DNA of 9,185 bases from Lachnospiraceae bacterium UBA3820 (GCA_002369325.1 DFDU01000010.1:1-9185); one strand, 5' to 3'. Positions 1 to 7,015 are shown, counted from the stretch's first letter. Notes: generated from the sequence alone by a model not told the origin. Numbers and translations are program-made.

Positions 1-195
1 AGATATATAATTAATGCTTATGAATATGTGCCGGAGGGGAAGGTTAAGAGAATAAGAGTTGACTATAAGAAGCAGTGCAAATATAAGGAAGAGCTTCAAG
101 TTTACATAAATCATACAGATAATGAATTCATAATTAAATTTACAGGTAAGGATGACAAAGAGGACAGAGCAGTTGTGCTTTTTGAAATTGAATAA
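1..195 (+). CDS. C-terminal end of an unrecognised protein (5' truncated by window edge)
   Basis: Frame 1 is open from the first base to a TAA at 193-195, giving the last 64 residues of a protein that starts outside the window. The tail is charged and rich in Lys, Glu and beta-branched residues, with alternating hydrophobic positions (for example KVKRIRVDY near residues 14-22, and VVLFEIE at the end), which suggests a small beta-rich domain. I see no membrane segment, cysteine cluster or catalytic motif, and I do not recognise the family. A C-terminal domain of a mobile-element protein such as a large serine recombinase is possible given the accessory neighbourhood, but nothing in the visible residues proves it. 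The stop is 17 bases before a strong inverted repeat that could end its transcript. That this is coding is fairly sure; its function is unknown. Confidence 0.6.
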   Translation, partial: RYIINAYEYVPEGKVKRIRVDYKKQCKYKEELQVYINHTDNEFIIKFTGKDDKEDRAVVLFEIE

Positions 196-212
196 TTTTT
201 CTTAACTATGAC

Positions 213-259
213 CAAAAACTTCCAAATCGCTACTTTTTTTGACGATTTGGAAGTTTTTG
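213..259. promoter_or_regulatory. Dyad 1: 17-bp perfect inverted repeat (operator candidate or terminator of the upstream gene)
   Basis: Left arm CAAAAACTTCCAAATCG (213-229) and right arm CGATTTGGAAGTTTTTG (243-259) are perfect reverse complements separated by 13 bases. Read as RNA it resembles an intrinsic terminator for the gene ending at 195: an 11-bp core stem followed by GTTTTTG, although the loop is large. Read as DNA it is a protein-binding dyad whose right arm touches the -35 box at 260. The same half-sites with the same internal spacing recur 84 bp downstream, which a terminator alone does not explain. Both roles may hold. Confidence 0.75.
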
Positions 260-289
260 TTGACAAAATAAGTTGCTAAATATTATTAT
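260..289 (+). promoter_or_regulatory. Sigma-A-like promoter for the ATPase gene
   Basis: TTGACA at 260-265 matches the -35 consensus exactly. It is followed after 18 bases by TATTAT at 284-289 as a -10 box; TATAAT at 287-292 also occurs, but its 21-base spacing is too long. Transcription would start near 296, giving a leader of about 58 bases before the ATG at 354. The promoter fits exactly between dyad 1 (ends 259) and dyad 2 (starts 303), so a protein on either dyad should interfere with RNA polymerase. The position is inferred from sequence only. Confidence 0.65.
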
Positions 290-302
290 AATTGAAAGAA
301 AA

Positions 303-336
303 CTTCCAAATGATAAAAAAAATAATAGATTTGGAA
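303..336. promoter_or_regulatory. Dyad 2: second copy of the CTTCCAAAT / ATTTGGAA site in the ATPase leader
   Basis: CTTCCAAAT (303-311) and ATTTGGAA (329-336) form an 8-bp inverted repeat around a 17-base A-rich spacer. Both half-sites lie exactly 84 bp downstream of their counterparts in dyad 1 (219 to 303 and 245 to 329), and the distance between half-sites is identical. The spacers and flanks do not match between the two copies, so only the half-sites are conserved. The copy has no T-run after it and so cannot be an intrinsic terminator. It would lie in the mRNA leader just before the ribosome binding site, so it could act as a DNA operator, an RNA hairpin, or both. Confidence 0.7.
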
Positions 337-340
337 AAAA

Positions 341-348
341 AGAGGTGG
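341..348 (+). promoter_or_regulatory. Ribosome binding site that fixes the ATPase start
   Basis: AGAGGTGG lies five bases before the ATG at 354. The frame is open further upstream to a TTG at 273, but that codon has no Shine-Dalgarno sequence, lies between the -35 and -10 boxes, and would make dyad 2 coding. The homologous part of the protein begins at the ATG (VGRTEE...), so 354 is the start. Confidence 0.8.
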
Positions 349-353
349 ATATA

Positions 354-1793
354 ATGGTAGGAAGAACTGAGGAGAAAAGACAACTACAATCACTACTTAG
401 CGAGAAAGAATCTCAATTTATAGCGGTTTATGGAAGACGTAGAGTTGGAAAGACATTTCTAATCAGAGAAAGCTTTGATTATAAGTTTACTTTTCAACAT
501 ACCGGACTTAGTACGAACTCGATTAAGAAGAATTTAAGAAAGAAAGTCCAGTTGGAGGAATTCGCTAAATCGTTGTCTGAGACCGGTTGTGCACCTAAAA
601 ACGAATTAACTTCATGGTATGATGCTTTTGATTGCTTGAAAGAAGTGATTATAAATTCAAAGGATAAGAAAAAGGTTATTTTTATAGATGAACTCTCATG
701 GATGGATACTAAAGGTGGTGAATTGCTCTCTGCACTTGAACATTTTTGGAATGGTTGGGTAACTGCTCGTAAAGAAAAGGATGTCGTTTTGATTGTATGT
801 GCTTCTGCAACATATTGGATGATGGATAATATCGTGAATTCAAAAGGAGGATTGCATAACAGATTAACAGGTAAGATTAATCTTCGACCATTTACACTTG
901 CTGAATGTGAAGAATATTTAAAAACAAAAAAGATATTATTTAACCGACATCAGATTATTCAATGCTATATGATACTTGGAGGAGTGCCGTATTATTGGAG
1001 CCTACTTAAGAAAGGAAAAAGTCTGCCTCAGAATATAGATGAGCTTTTTTTTAAGGACGGAGCGCCTCTACAAGATGAATATAACAATCTGTATCATGCA
1101 CTATTTAACAAACCTGAACAGTACATCAAGATAATTGAAGCACTGTGTGATATTAATAAAGGAATTACACGAGATGAAATATGCAAGAAAACAAGAATTT
1201 CCAGCTCTGGAGAACTTACAAAAAAACTGAAAGAACTAGAAAATTGTGGATTCGTAAGAAAATATGTACCATTTGGTTCAGAGAGAAAGAATGCTATGTA
1301 TCAACTTGTGGATAATTTTACGTTGTTTTATAATAGGTTTTTAAAGAATAATTCACATGATGAAAACTTTTGGAAAAGTGCGAGCAATTCGAGTGAAATA
1401 TATTCTTGGAGCGGTATAGCATTTGAAAGAGTTTGTCTTGAGCACATAGAACAAATAAAGAATGCGCTGGGAATTTCAGGAGTACAAACAGATGTTAATT
1501 CTTGGAAATGTGAGGCAAATCCTGACAAAGGGTTACAGGGGTCTCAAATTGATTTATTAATTGTTAGGAAAGATCAGATTATTAATTTATGCGAGATGAA
1601 ATATTCAGAATCGGATTATGTTCCCGATGTTGCGTTTGATAAAGCTATGAGACGAAAAATATCTGATTTAAAGAAAACTACGAAAACAAAGTATGCAATT
1701 CATTCGACACTGGTAACAACTTACGAGGTGGGAGAGAGTTCATATACCGGAAATATTCAGTCAATTATAACCGGTGAAGATTTGTTTAAATAG
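354..1793 (+). CDS. AAA/STAND-like ATPase with winged helix and DUF234 PD-(D/E)XK nuclease-like C-terminus
   Basis: The 479-residue protein looks like the ATPase_2 (archaeal-type ATPase) plus DUF234 family. The N-terminus has the typical VGR-E opening, then Walker A GRRRVGKT (27-34), Walker B VIFIDE with D112 and E113, and a sensor-1-like strand VVLIVCAS (144-151). Residues about 255-320 read as a winged helix-turn-helix (ITRDEICKKTRISSS, then ELTKKLKELENCGFVRKY). The C-terminal domain (about 350-479) has the pattern of a PD-(D/E)XK nuclease: GIAFE with E358, QIDLLI with D400, then CEMKY with E414 and K416. I therefore expect an ATP-driven DNA-binding protein with possible nuclease activity, probably cytosolic and soluble. 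No signal peptide or membrane helix is visible. The cellular role of this family is not settled; defence, mobile-element or regulatory roles are all plausible. The gene has its own promoter flanked by two dyads and is followed 71 bases later by an HNH gene. The family call is confident; the activity is inferred. Confidence 0.88.
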   Translation: MVGRTEEKRQLQSLLSEKESQFIAVYGRRRVGKTFLIRESFDYKFTFQHTGLSTNSIKKNLRKKVQLEEFAKSLSETGCAPKNELTSWYDAFDCLKEVIINSKDKKKVIFIDELSWMDTKGGELLSALEHFWNGWVTARKEKDVVLIVCASATYWMMDNIVNSKGGLHNRLTGKINLRPFTLAECEEYLKTKKILFNRHQIIQCYMILGGVPYYWSLLKKGKSLPQNIDELFFKDGAPLQDEYNNLYHALFNKPEQYIKIIEALCDINKGITRDEICKKTRISSSGELTKKLKELENCGFVRKYVPFGSERKNAMYQLVDNFTLFYNRFLKNNSHDENFWKSASNSSEIYSWSGIAFERVCLEHIEQIKNALGISGVQTDVNSWKCEANPDKGLQGSQIDLLIVRKDQIINLCEMKYSESDYVPDVAFDKAMRRKISDLKKTTKTKYAIHSTLVTTYEVGESSYTGNIQSIITGEDLFK

Positions 1794-1864
1794 TTTTCAG
1801 GACTTATAAAGGAATATCATTGAAATAAAATGTAAAAAGTACTAAGAAATATTGGGGGATAAAA

Positions 1865-2533
1865 ATGAAGTTTGAATTTATTGAATATAACAATAGAAAA
1901 GTGTCAGATGATGAATTATTAAATGATATGAAAAGAGTTGTTACAGAATATAAATTGGATTCATTAACTCAAAGTAAATATACATTATATGGGAAATATG
2001 ATTGTAGCACTATTATAAGAAGATTTGGAACTTGGAATAATGGGCTTATAAAAGCAGGTATTTCAGTAACACAACAATTTTGGACTGAAGAAGAGCTTTT
2101 TTTAAACATTGAAAATGTCTGGATAAAAAAAGGATCGCAGCCTCGTAGAAGAGATATGGATGATAAGAATTTGTCAACTATTTCAAGTGGTGCATATTTA
2201 CGAAAGTATGGAAAATGGACTGATGCACTTATTGCATTTGTTAATTATATTAATGAAGATGGTACAGATAAAATCAATGAAGCGAATAATATAAATACGA
2301 TAGAAATAAATAATCATAAAACAAAGCGAGATATAAATTTAAGACTTAGATTTAAAGTTCTACAAAGAGACAAGTTTAAATGTTGTGCATGTGGAGCTTC
2401 TCCAGCTAAAGATTCATCAGTAGAATTGCAAGTTGATCATATTATTCCTTATTCAAAAGGTGGAGAGACGATAGAAGAAAATTTGCAAACATTATGTTCA
2501 AAATGTAATTCTGGAAAAAGTAATGTGTTATAA
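1865..2533 (+). CDS. HNH endonuclease with two homing-endonuclease-associated repeats
   Basis: The 222-residue protein has two N-terminal repeats of about 50 residues (about 15-66 and 75-125). They share the pattern of an acidic start, a central basic stretch and an end like FGTWNNGLIKAG or YGKWTDALIAF. This is the HNH-associated repeat found in homing endonucleases and thought to bind DNA. After a polar linker (about 130-155) comes an HNH domain. It has zinc ligands C173/C176 and C211/C214, the catalytic DHIIP with D191 and H192, ENLQTLC with N206, and a final CN (N215) in place of the third histidine, a common HNN variant. It should nick or cut DNA. The start is supported by GGGGG at 1854-1858. 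The gene is very AT-rich compared with cdd and the genes to its right, a sign of transfer. It probably shares a transcript with the ATPase gene. It could be a free-standing homing nuclease, a restriction-like enzyme or a partner of the ATPase. Confidence 0.9.
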   Translation: MKFEFIEYNNRKVSDDELLNDMKRVVTEYKLDSLTQSKYTLYGKYDCSTIIRRFGTWNNGLIKAGISVTQQFWTEEELFLNIENVWIKKGSQPRRRDMDDKNLSTISSGAYLRKYGKWTDALIAFVNYINEDGTDKINEANNINTIEINNHKTKRDINLRLRFKVLQRDKFKCCACGASPAKDSSVELQVDHIIPYSKGGETIEENLQTLCSKCNSGKSNVL

Positions 2534-2535
2534 GA

Positions 2536-2564
2536 ATTAATTTAATAAAGGGTATTAAATTAAT
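2536..2564. repeat. 12-bp all-AT inverted repeat with GGG in the loop, between the HNH gene and cdd
   Basis: ATTAATTTAATA (2536-2547) and TATTAAATTAAT (2553-2564) are perfect reverse complements around the five-base loop AAGGG. It begins two bases after the HNH stop. The stem has no G-C pair and no T-run follows, so it is a poor terminator. It may be an operator, an mRNA processing hairpin, or a chance product of AT-rich sequence. An ATG follows at 2565 and opens a 10-codon frame ending at 2597, which I do not call as a gene. Confidence 0.5.
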
Positions 2565-2600
2565 ATGAAAATAGAGAAATTATTCAAGGGAGATTAACAT

Positions 2601-3098
2601 ATGCCTAATAAGATAAACATTTCAGATGATATAATAAAAGAACTTATTAAAGCAGCAGATAACGTAAGAAAAAAAGCTTATGCACCTTATTCACGTTTTA
2701 AAGTAGGAGCTGCATTGTATGCCGCAAAGAACGAGGAAAAATATGATATAATAACAGGTTGTAATGTGGAGAATGCTTCATATCCCGCAGGAAACTGTGC
2801 GGAGAGAACTGCTGTATTTAAAGCAGTGAGTGAGGGCTATAATAGTTTTAAGGCGATAGCTATACTTGGCGGATATGCTGAAAAAATGATACAGCATAAT
2901 GCATCAAAAAATCAGTCGGATACAAGTGATAAAATAGAAAACTATACATCCCCTTGCGGAATCTGCAGACAGGTTTTAAGAGAGTTTGTGACACCTAATG
3001 ATTTTTATGTTATAATGGCGAGAAGTGACAATGATTATATTGTTAAAACTTTGGAAGAACTTATGCCTATGAGTTTTGGCCCGGATAATTTGAACTAA
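2601..3098 (+). CDS. cdd: Cytidine deaminase
   Basis: The 165-residue protein is a homotetrameric-type, zinc-dependent cytidine deaminase, which converts cytidine and deoxycytidine to uridine and deoxyuridine in pyrimidine salvage. Seen in the sequence: APYSRFKVGAAL (28-39), the substrate-binding NVENASYPAGN (55-65), CAERTA with zinc ligand C66 and catalytic E68, SPCGICRQ with zinc ligands C119 and C122, and the usual C-terminal SFGP. The protein is longer than the usual 130-140 residues because of a polar insertion at about 93-115, between the central strand and the SPCG loop. AAGGGAG at 2586-2592 supports the ATG at 2601. Neighbouring era and recO match the gene order seen in many Firmicutes. 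The gene upstream is foreign-looking, so the native promoter or an upstream partner such as ybeY or a diacylglycerol kinase gene may have been separated from it. Confidence 0.95.
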   Translation: MPNKINISDDIIKELIKAADNVRKKAYAPYSRFKVGAALYAAKNEEKYDIITGCNVENASYPAGNCAERTAVFKAVSEGYNSFKAIAILGGYAEKMIQHNASKNQSDTSDKIENYTSPCGICRQVLREFVTPNDFYVIMARSDNDYIVKTLEELMPMSFGPDNLN

Positions 3099-3184
3099 AT
3101 ATCATTGATTATCTAAAAAAAAAATTTAGTGAATATGAAGAAAAAAATAATAATAGTGAAGTAAAGATAATAAAAATGAAGCAG

Positions 3185-3189
3185 AAAGG
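3185..3189 (+). promoter_or_regulatory. Ribosome binding site of the M16 peptidase, with two adjacent possible starts
   Basis: AAAGG lies 8 bases before a TTG at 3198 and 11 bases before the ATG at 3201. The codons are adjacent and in frame, so the protein differs by one residue. I chose the ATG because it is the stronger initiator, but the spacing slightly favours the TTG. Confidence 0.55.
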
Positions 3190-3200
3190 TAATTGAGTTG

Positions 3201-6113
3201 ATGGACATTAATGATTTAAGTGCATACGAATTAGTTGAAAAAAAGACTTTAGACGAGGTGAAGGGTACAGGATATGTACTTTCACATAAGAAAACAAAGG
3301 CAAGAGTAGTTGTTATCGAAAATGATGACAATAACAAAGTGTTTACCATAGGGTTCAGAACACCTCCGGCAGATGATACGGGTGTGGCACATATTACGGA
3401 GCATTCGGTATTGTGTGGTTCAAAGAAATTTCCTGTTAAGGATCCGTTTGTGGAGCTTGCAAAGGGTTCACTTAATACATTTTTAAATGCAATGACTTAT
3501 TCGGATAAGACGGTTTATCCGGTTGCCAGCTTAAATAAAAAAGATTTCCACAATCTTATGCATGTATATCTTGATGCGGTGTTTTATCCGAATATATATG
3601 ATAAAACAGAGATAATGATGCAGGAAGGATGGCATTACGAGGTAGACGAGGACGGAAGTCTTAAGTATAACGGCGTGGTATTTAATGAGATGAAGGGTGT
3701 TTATTCTTCACCTGAACAGATACTTTATCGTGATATCGAAAGCTCGCTTTTGCCGAATACCGCATACGGTTTTGAGTCGGGTGGTGCCCCTGTTTATATT
3801 CCTGAGCTTACACAGGAAGGATTTATTGATTTCCATAAGAGATATTATCATCCAAGCAACAGCTATATATATCTATACGGAGACATGGATGCTGTTAAGG
3901 AACTTGAGTTTATAGATGAAGAATATTTGAATGACTTTGATTATCTTGATATAGATTCAAGTCTTGCCGTTGAGCCTGCTTTTGAAGCACCGAAAGACAT
4001 GATTGATTATTATTCTCTTTCAGATGCGGACGAAGAAAAAGATAATACTTATCTGGCTTATAATGTATCTATCGGAAGAAGTACCGATAAGAAGCTTTGT
4101 ACCGCATTTGCAGTGCTTGAACATGTGCTTTTGGAAACACCGGGTGCACCGCTAAAGACAGCGCTTATTGATGCAGGTATCGGAAAAGATGTATTCTCTT
4201 CATTTGATGATGGAATAAATCAGCCATCGCTTTCGATTATTGCAAAAAATGCAAATGTTGAGGATAAGCAGAAGTTTATAGATGTAATAAATGATTCGCT
4301 TAATAACATAATAGAGAAAAAGTTAAATAAGAAATCTTTACTTGCAGCTATTAATTACTTTGAGTTTAAGCATAAGGAAGCTAACTACGGCAGATTCCCG
4401 AAGGGACTTATGCTTGGCCTTAATGCGTTTAATACCTGGCTTTATGACGATAAAAAGGCTCTTGATTTGTTTTCCTTAAATGAAGTCTTTGATGAATTAA
4501 AGAAAGAGGCCGATAAGGGTTATTTCGAAGGGCTTATTAAAAAATATATACTTGATAATACACATAAGACATATGTTATCCTTGCACCTAAAAAGGGACT
4601 TAACGAGCTTCGTGCAAAGGAAGAAAAGGAACGACTCGAAGAATATAAGAAGACTTTATCAAAAGAGGATATAGAAAATATCAAGAAGCAGGAGGAGCAT
4701 CTTAAGGAATATCAGAGTATTCCGAGCACGGAAGAAGAATTAAAGACGATTCCTATGCTTAAGATAGACGATATAGATAAGAAGGCCAGGACAATCAATA
4801 ATAAATTCAGCGAAATTGAGATGGTGAAGGTCGTAAGCCATGATATTTTTACAAACGGCATAAGCTATATCAATCTTAATTTTGATATTACGGATATTGA
4901 TTATAAGGTTTATCCTTATATTTCGTTATTAACCGAGATATTTAAGTATGTTGATACTGAAAACTACAACTATAACGAGCTTAGTGAAGAGATAAATCTT
5001 TATACGGGCGGTATCGGATTCAATACCGGAGTTGTAAACAAAAAAGAAAAAGATTCATATATTGCACATTTTATTGTAAATGCAAAGATGCTTGATGAAA
5101 ATGTGGATAAGGGCATGGAACTTATCGAGGAGATTCTCTTTACATCAAAGCTTGATGATAAGAAGCGGCTTAAAGAGATAATAGCCGAAACCGTATCGGG
5201 TTTAAAGAATGATCTTGTTTCTTCCGGACATCAGACAGCGGGAGGAAGAGCGGTTTCATATATATCTCCGATAGGTGTTGTAAAAGAGCTTACCGAGGGC
5301 GTGGATTATTACTGTTTCCTTGATGATTTGTATAAAAATTTTGAAGATAAGGCTGATGAGTTAATTTCAAATTTAAAAACCGTACTCGGAGAAGTATTAA
5401 GAAGAGGCGGACTTACAGTTTCATATACATCGGATAAGAAGCCGGAGGAGATACTTGGTAAGAGTATAACTCATTTATCAAAGAGACTTTCATCAAGACT
5501 TGAATTTGACAAACTTGATATTATTAAGCCTAAGGTTTTAAATGAAGGATTTAAAACCGCAAGTCAGGTTCAATATGTGGCAACTGCGGGTAACTTTATG
5601 GATAAAGGACTTTCCTATAACGGCGGACTTACCGTATTGCAGTGTATATTCTCATATGATTATTTATGGATAAATGTAAGAGTCAAGGGTGGTGCTTACG
5701 GAAGTATGTGTGCATTTTCACGAAGCGGAAATGTATATTTCACATCTTACAGAGATCCTAACCTTATGGAAACCTATGAGATTTATAAAAAGGCACCTGA
5801 TTATGTAAGAAACTTTGAAGCAAACGACAGAGATATGACAAAATACATTATAGGTGCAATAAGTAAATTAGATGCTCCGCTTACACCGTCGGCGGAGGGT
5901 AATTTCAGTTACATTGCAGACCTTATGGAACTTACGGATGAGGATTTGCAAAGAGAACGTGATGAGGTCCTTGCTTCGACTGTGGATAGTATTAGAAAGC
6001 TCGCACCATATGTAGAGGCGGCAACTGACAGCGGAATAATCTGTGCGATAGGCGGAGAGAGCAGGATTGATGCGGCTAAGGATAATTTTAAGGAGATATT
6101 AAGTAAATTTTAG
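3201..6113 (+). CDS. Insulinase-family (M16C) zinc metallopeptidase, presequence-protease-like
   Basis: The 970-residue protein matches the M16C family (PreP, yeast Cym1, clostridial relatives), which degrade peptides inside a closed two-half chamber. The inverted zinc motif HITEH is at 64-68 (H64, catalytic E67, H68), and the third ligand is probably E163 in FNEMKG, about 95 residues later as in PreP. A charged, coiled-coil-like linker at about 464-520 joins the two halves. The second half contains the conserved RVKGGAYG at 827-834, the usual M16C substrate-binding element. The length of about 970 is typical, and the gene is intact. No signal peptide is visible, so it is probably cytosolic. 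Its natural substrates are unknown; peptide clearance is inferred from the family. It begins about 100 bases after cdd and ends 2 bases before era, so it is probably co-transcribed with both. Confidence 0.95.
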   Translation: MDINDLSAYELVEKKTLDEVKGTGYVLSHKKTKARVVVIENDDNNKVFTIGFRTPPADDTGVAHITEHSVLCGSKKFPVKDPFVELAKGSLNTFLNAMTYSDKTVYPVASLNKKDFHNLMHVYLDAVFYPNIYDKTEIMMQEGWHYEVDEDGSLKYNGVVFNEMKGVYSSPEQILYRDIESSLLPNTAYGFESGGAPVYIPELTQEGFIDFHKRYYHPSNSYIYLYGDMDAVKELEFIDEEYLNDFDYLDIDSSLAVEPAFEAPKDMIDYYSLSDADEEKDNTYLAYNVSIGRSTDKKLCTAFAVLEHVLLETPGAPLKTALIDAGIGKDVFSSFDDGINQPSLSIIAKNANVEDKQKFIDVINDSLNNIIEKKLNKKSLLAAINYFEFKHKEANYGRFPKGLMLGLNAFNTWLYDDKKALDLFSLNEVFDELKKEADKGYFEGLIKKYILDNTHKTYVILAPKKGLNELRAKEEKERLEEYKKTLSKEDIENIKKQEEHLKEYQSIPSTEEELKTIPMLKIDDIDKKARTINNKFSEIEMVKVVSHDIFTNGISYINLNFDITDIDYKVYPYISLLTEIFKYVDTENYNYNELSEEINLYTGGIGFNTGVVNKKEKDSYIAHFIVNAKMLDENVDKGMELIEEILFTSKLDDKKRLKEIIAETVSGLKNDLVSSGHQTAGGRAVSYISPIGVVKELTEGVDYYCFLDDLYKNFEDKADELISNLKTVLGEVLRRGGLTVSYTSDKKPEEILGKSITHLSKRLSSRLEFDKLDIIKPKVLNEGFKTASQVQYVATAGNFMDKGLSYNGGLTVLQCIFSYDYLWINVRVKGGAYGSMCAFSRSGNVYFTSYRDPNLMETYEIYKKAPDYVRNFEANDRDMTKYIIGAISKLDAPLTPSAEGNFSYIADLMELTDEDLQRERDEVLASTVDSIRKLAPYVEAATDSGIICAIGGESRIDAAKDNFKEILSKF
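6090..6095 (+). promoter_or_regulatory. Distant AAGGAG upstream of era inside the peptidase gene
   Basis: The only good Shine-Dalgarno match before era is AAGGAG at 6090-6095, 20 bases from the era ATG at 6116. That is too far for normal initiation. Since the peptidase stop at 6111-6113 is only 2 bases before the era ATG, translation of era probably depends on ribosomes finishing the peptidase (coupling). Confidence 0.4.
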
Positions 6114-6115
6114 AT

Positions 6116-7015
6116 ATGGATAATTATAAATCAGGATTTGTTGCCATAATTGGCAGACCCAATGTCGGTAAGTCAACGCTTATGAACAGGCTTATCGGAC
6201 AGAAGATTGCCATAACAAGCAGCAAGGCGCAGACCACAAGAAACAGAATACAGACCGTATATACTGATGATGAAGCCCAGATTATATTTTTGGATACTCC
6301 GGGTATAAATAAAGCCAAAAACAAGCTTGGTCAGTATATGATGAATGTTGCGCACGGTACGCTTAACGAAGTAGATGTAATTATGTGGATAGTTGAACCG
6401 ACTACATTTATCGGAGCCGGTGAGAGACATATTATAGATGTACTTGGTAACGTTAGTACACCTGTCATACTTGTTATCAACAAGACGGATACAGCGGAAG
6501 AACAGATGATATTTGATGCCATAAATGCATATAAAGATGTCTGCACATTTGAGGCAATAGTACCGGTTTCTGCTTTAAAAGGTAAAAATACGGATGAACT
6601 TATAAAATCAATTAAAAAGATTTTGCCGAAAGGACCTCAGTTTTATGACGAAGATACTGTTACCGACCAGCCGGAAAGACAGATAGCTTCGGAACTTATA
6701 AGGGAGCAGGCCTTAAGACAGCTTGATAAGGAGATTCCGCACGGAATAGCCGTAGTTATTGACAGAATGAAAGAAAGACCGGACGGAAATCTTTGTGATA
6801 TAGATGCAACCATTATATGTGAGAGAGATTCTCATAAAGGAATTATAATCGGAAAGCAGGGGAAGATGCTTAAAAGTATCGGAACAAAGGCACGTATCAG
6901 TATTGAAAATCTGCTTGGAATGAAGGTTAATCTTAAACTCTGGGTAAAGGTCAAGAAGGATTGGCGTGACAGCGATACACTCATTAAAAATTACGGTTAC
7001 AGAGACGAGAACTGA
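6116..7015 (+). CDS. era: GTPase Era, 30S ribosome assembly factor
   Basis: The 299-residue protein has the complete Era layout. Its GTPase motifs are G1 GRPNVGKST (13-21), the G2 region TTRNRIQ (40-46), G3 DTPG (60-63), G4 NKTD (122-125) and G5 SALKG (152-156). A C-terminal KH domain follows, with GKQG at 246-249 in the usual HKGIIIGKQGKMLK stretch. By family knowledge, Era binds the 3' end of 16S rRNA near the anti-Shine-Dalgarno sequence and acts in small-subunit maturation. The length is normal and nothing is missing. It starts 2 bases after the peptidase stop with no close ribosome binding site, which suggests translational coupling. The recO gene follows after 57 bases. Confidence 0.98.
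   Translation: MDNYKSGFVAIIGRPNVGKSTLMNRLIGQKIAITSSKAQTTRNRIQTVYTDDEAQIIFLDTPGINKAKNKLGQYMMNVAHGTLNEVDVIMWIVEPTTFIGAGERHIIDVLGNVSTPVILVINKTDTAEEQMIFDAINAYKDVCTFEAIVPVSALKGKNTDELIKSIKKILPKGPQFYDEDTVTDQPERQIASELIREQALRQLDKEIPHGIAVVIDRMKERPDGNLCDIDATIICERDSHKGIIIGKQGKMLKSIGTKARISIENLLGMKVNLKLWVKVKKDWRDSDTLIKNYGYRDEN

Noticed and set aside
273..353. N-terminal extension of the ATPase from a TTG codon
   Set aside because: No ribosome binding site, lies inside the promoter and dyad 2, and the recognisable protein begins at the ATG at 354.
2021..2031. GATTTGGAA inside the HNH gene, resembling the right half-site
   Set aside because: It encodes the RFGT part of a conserved repeat and has no inverted partner at the required distance.
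1813..3108. AATATCATTGA direct repeat at 1813-1823 and 3098-3108, possible insertion-site repeat
   Set aside because: Only 11 AT-rich bases, and several such matches are expected by chance in 9 kb; the second copy lies beyond cdd, so it does not flank the accessory cassette.
3089..3196. Short open frame (about 35 codons, Lys/Asn/Glu-rich) between cdd and the peptidase, in the -1 frame of cdd
   Set aside because: No usable start codon or slippery site, and the composition is what A-rich sequence gives by chance; cdd ends normally at SFGP plus a few residues.
6124..6546. Minus-strand open frames opposite era
   Set aside because: Era is unambiguous on the + strand; these are frame shadows without ribosome binding sites or recognisable motifs.
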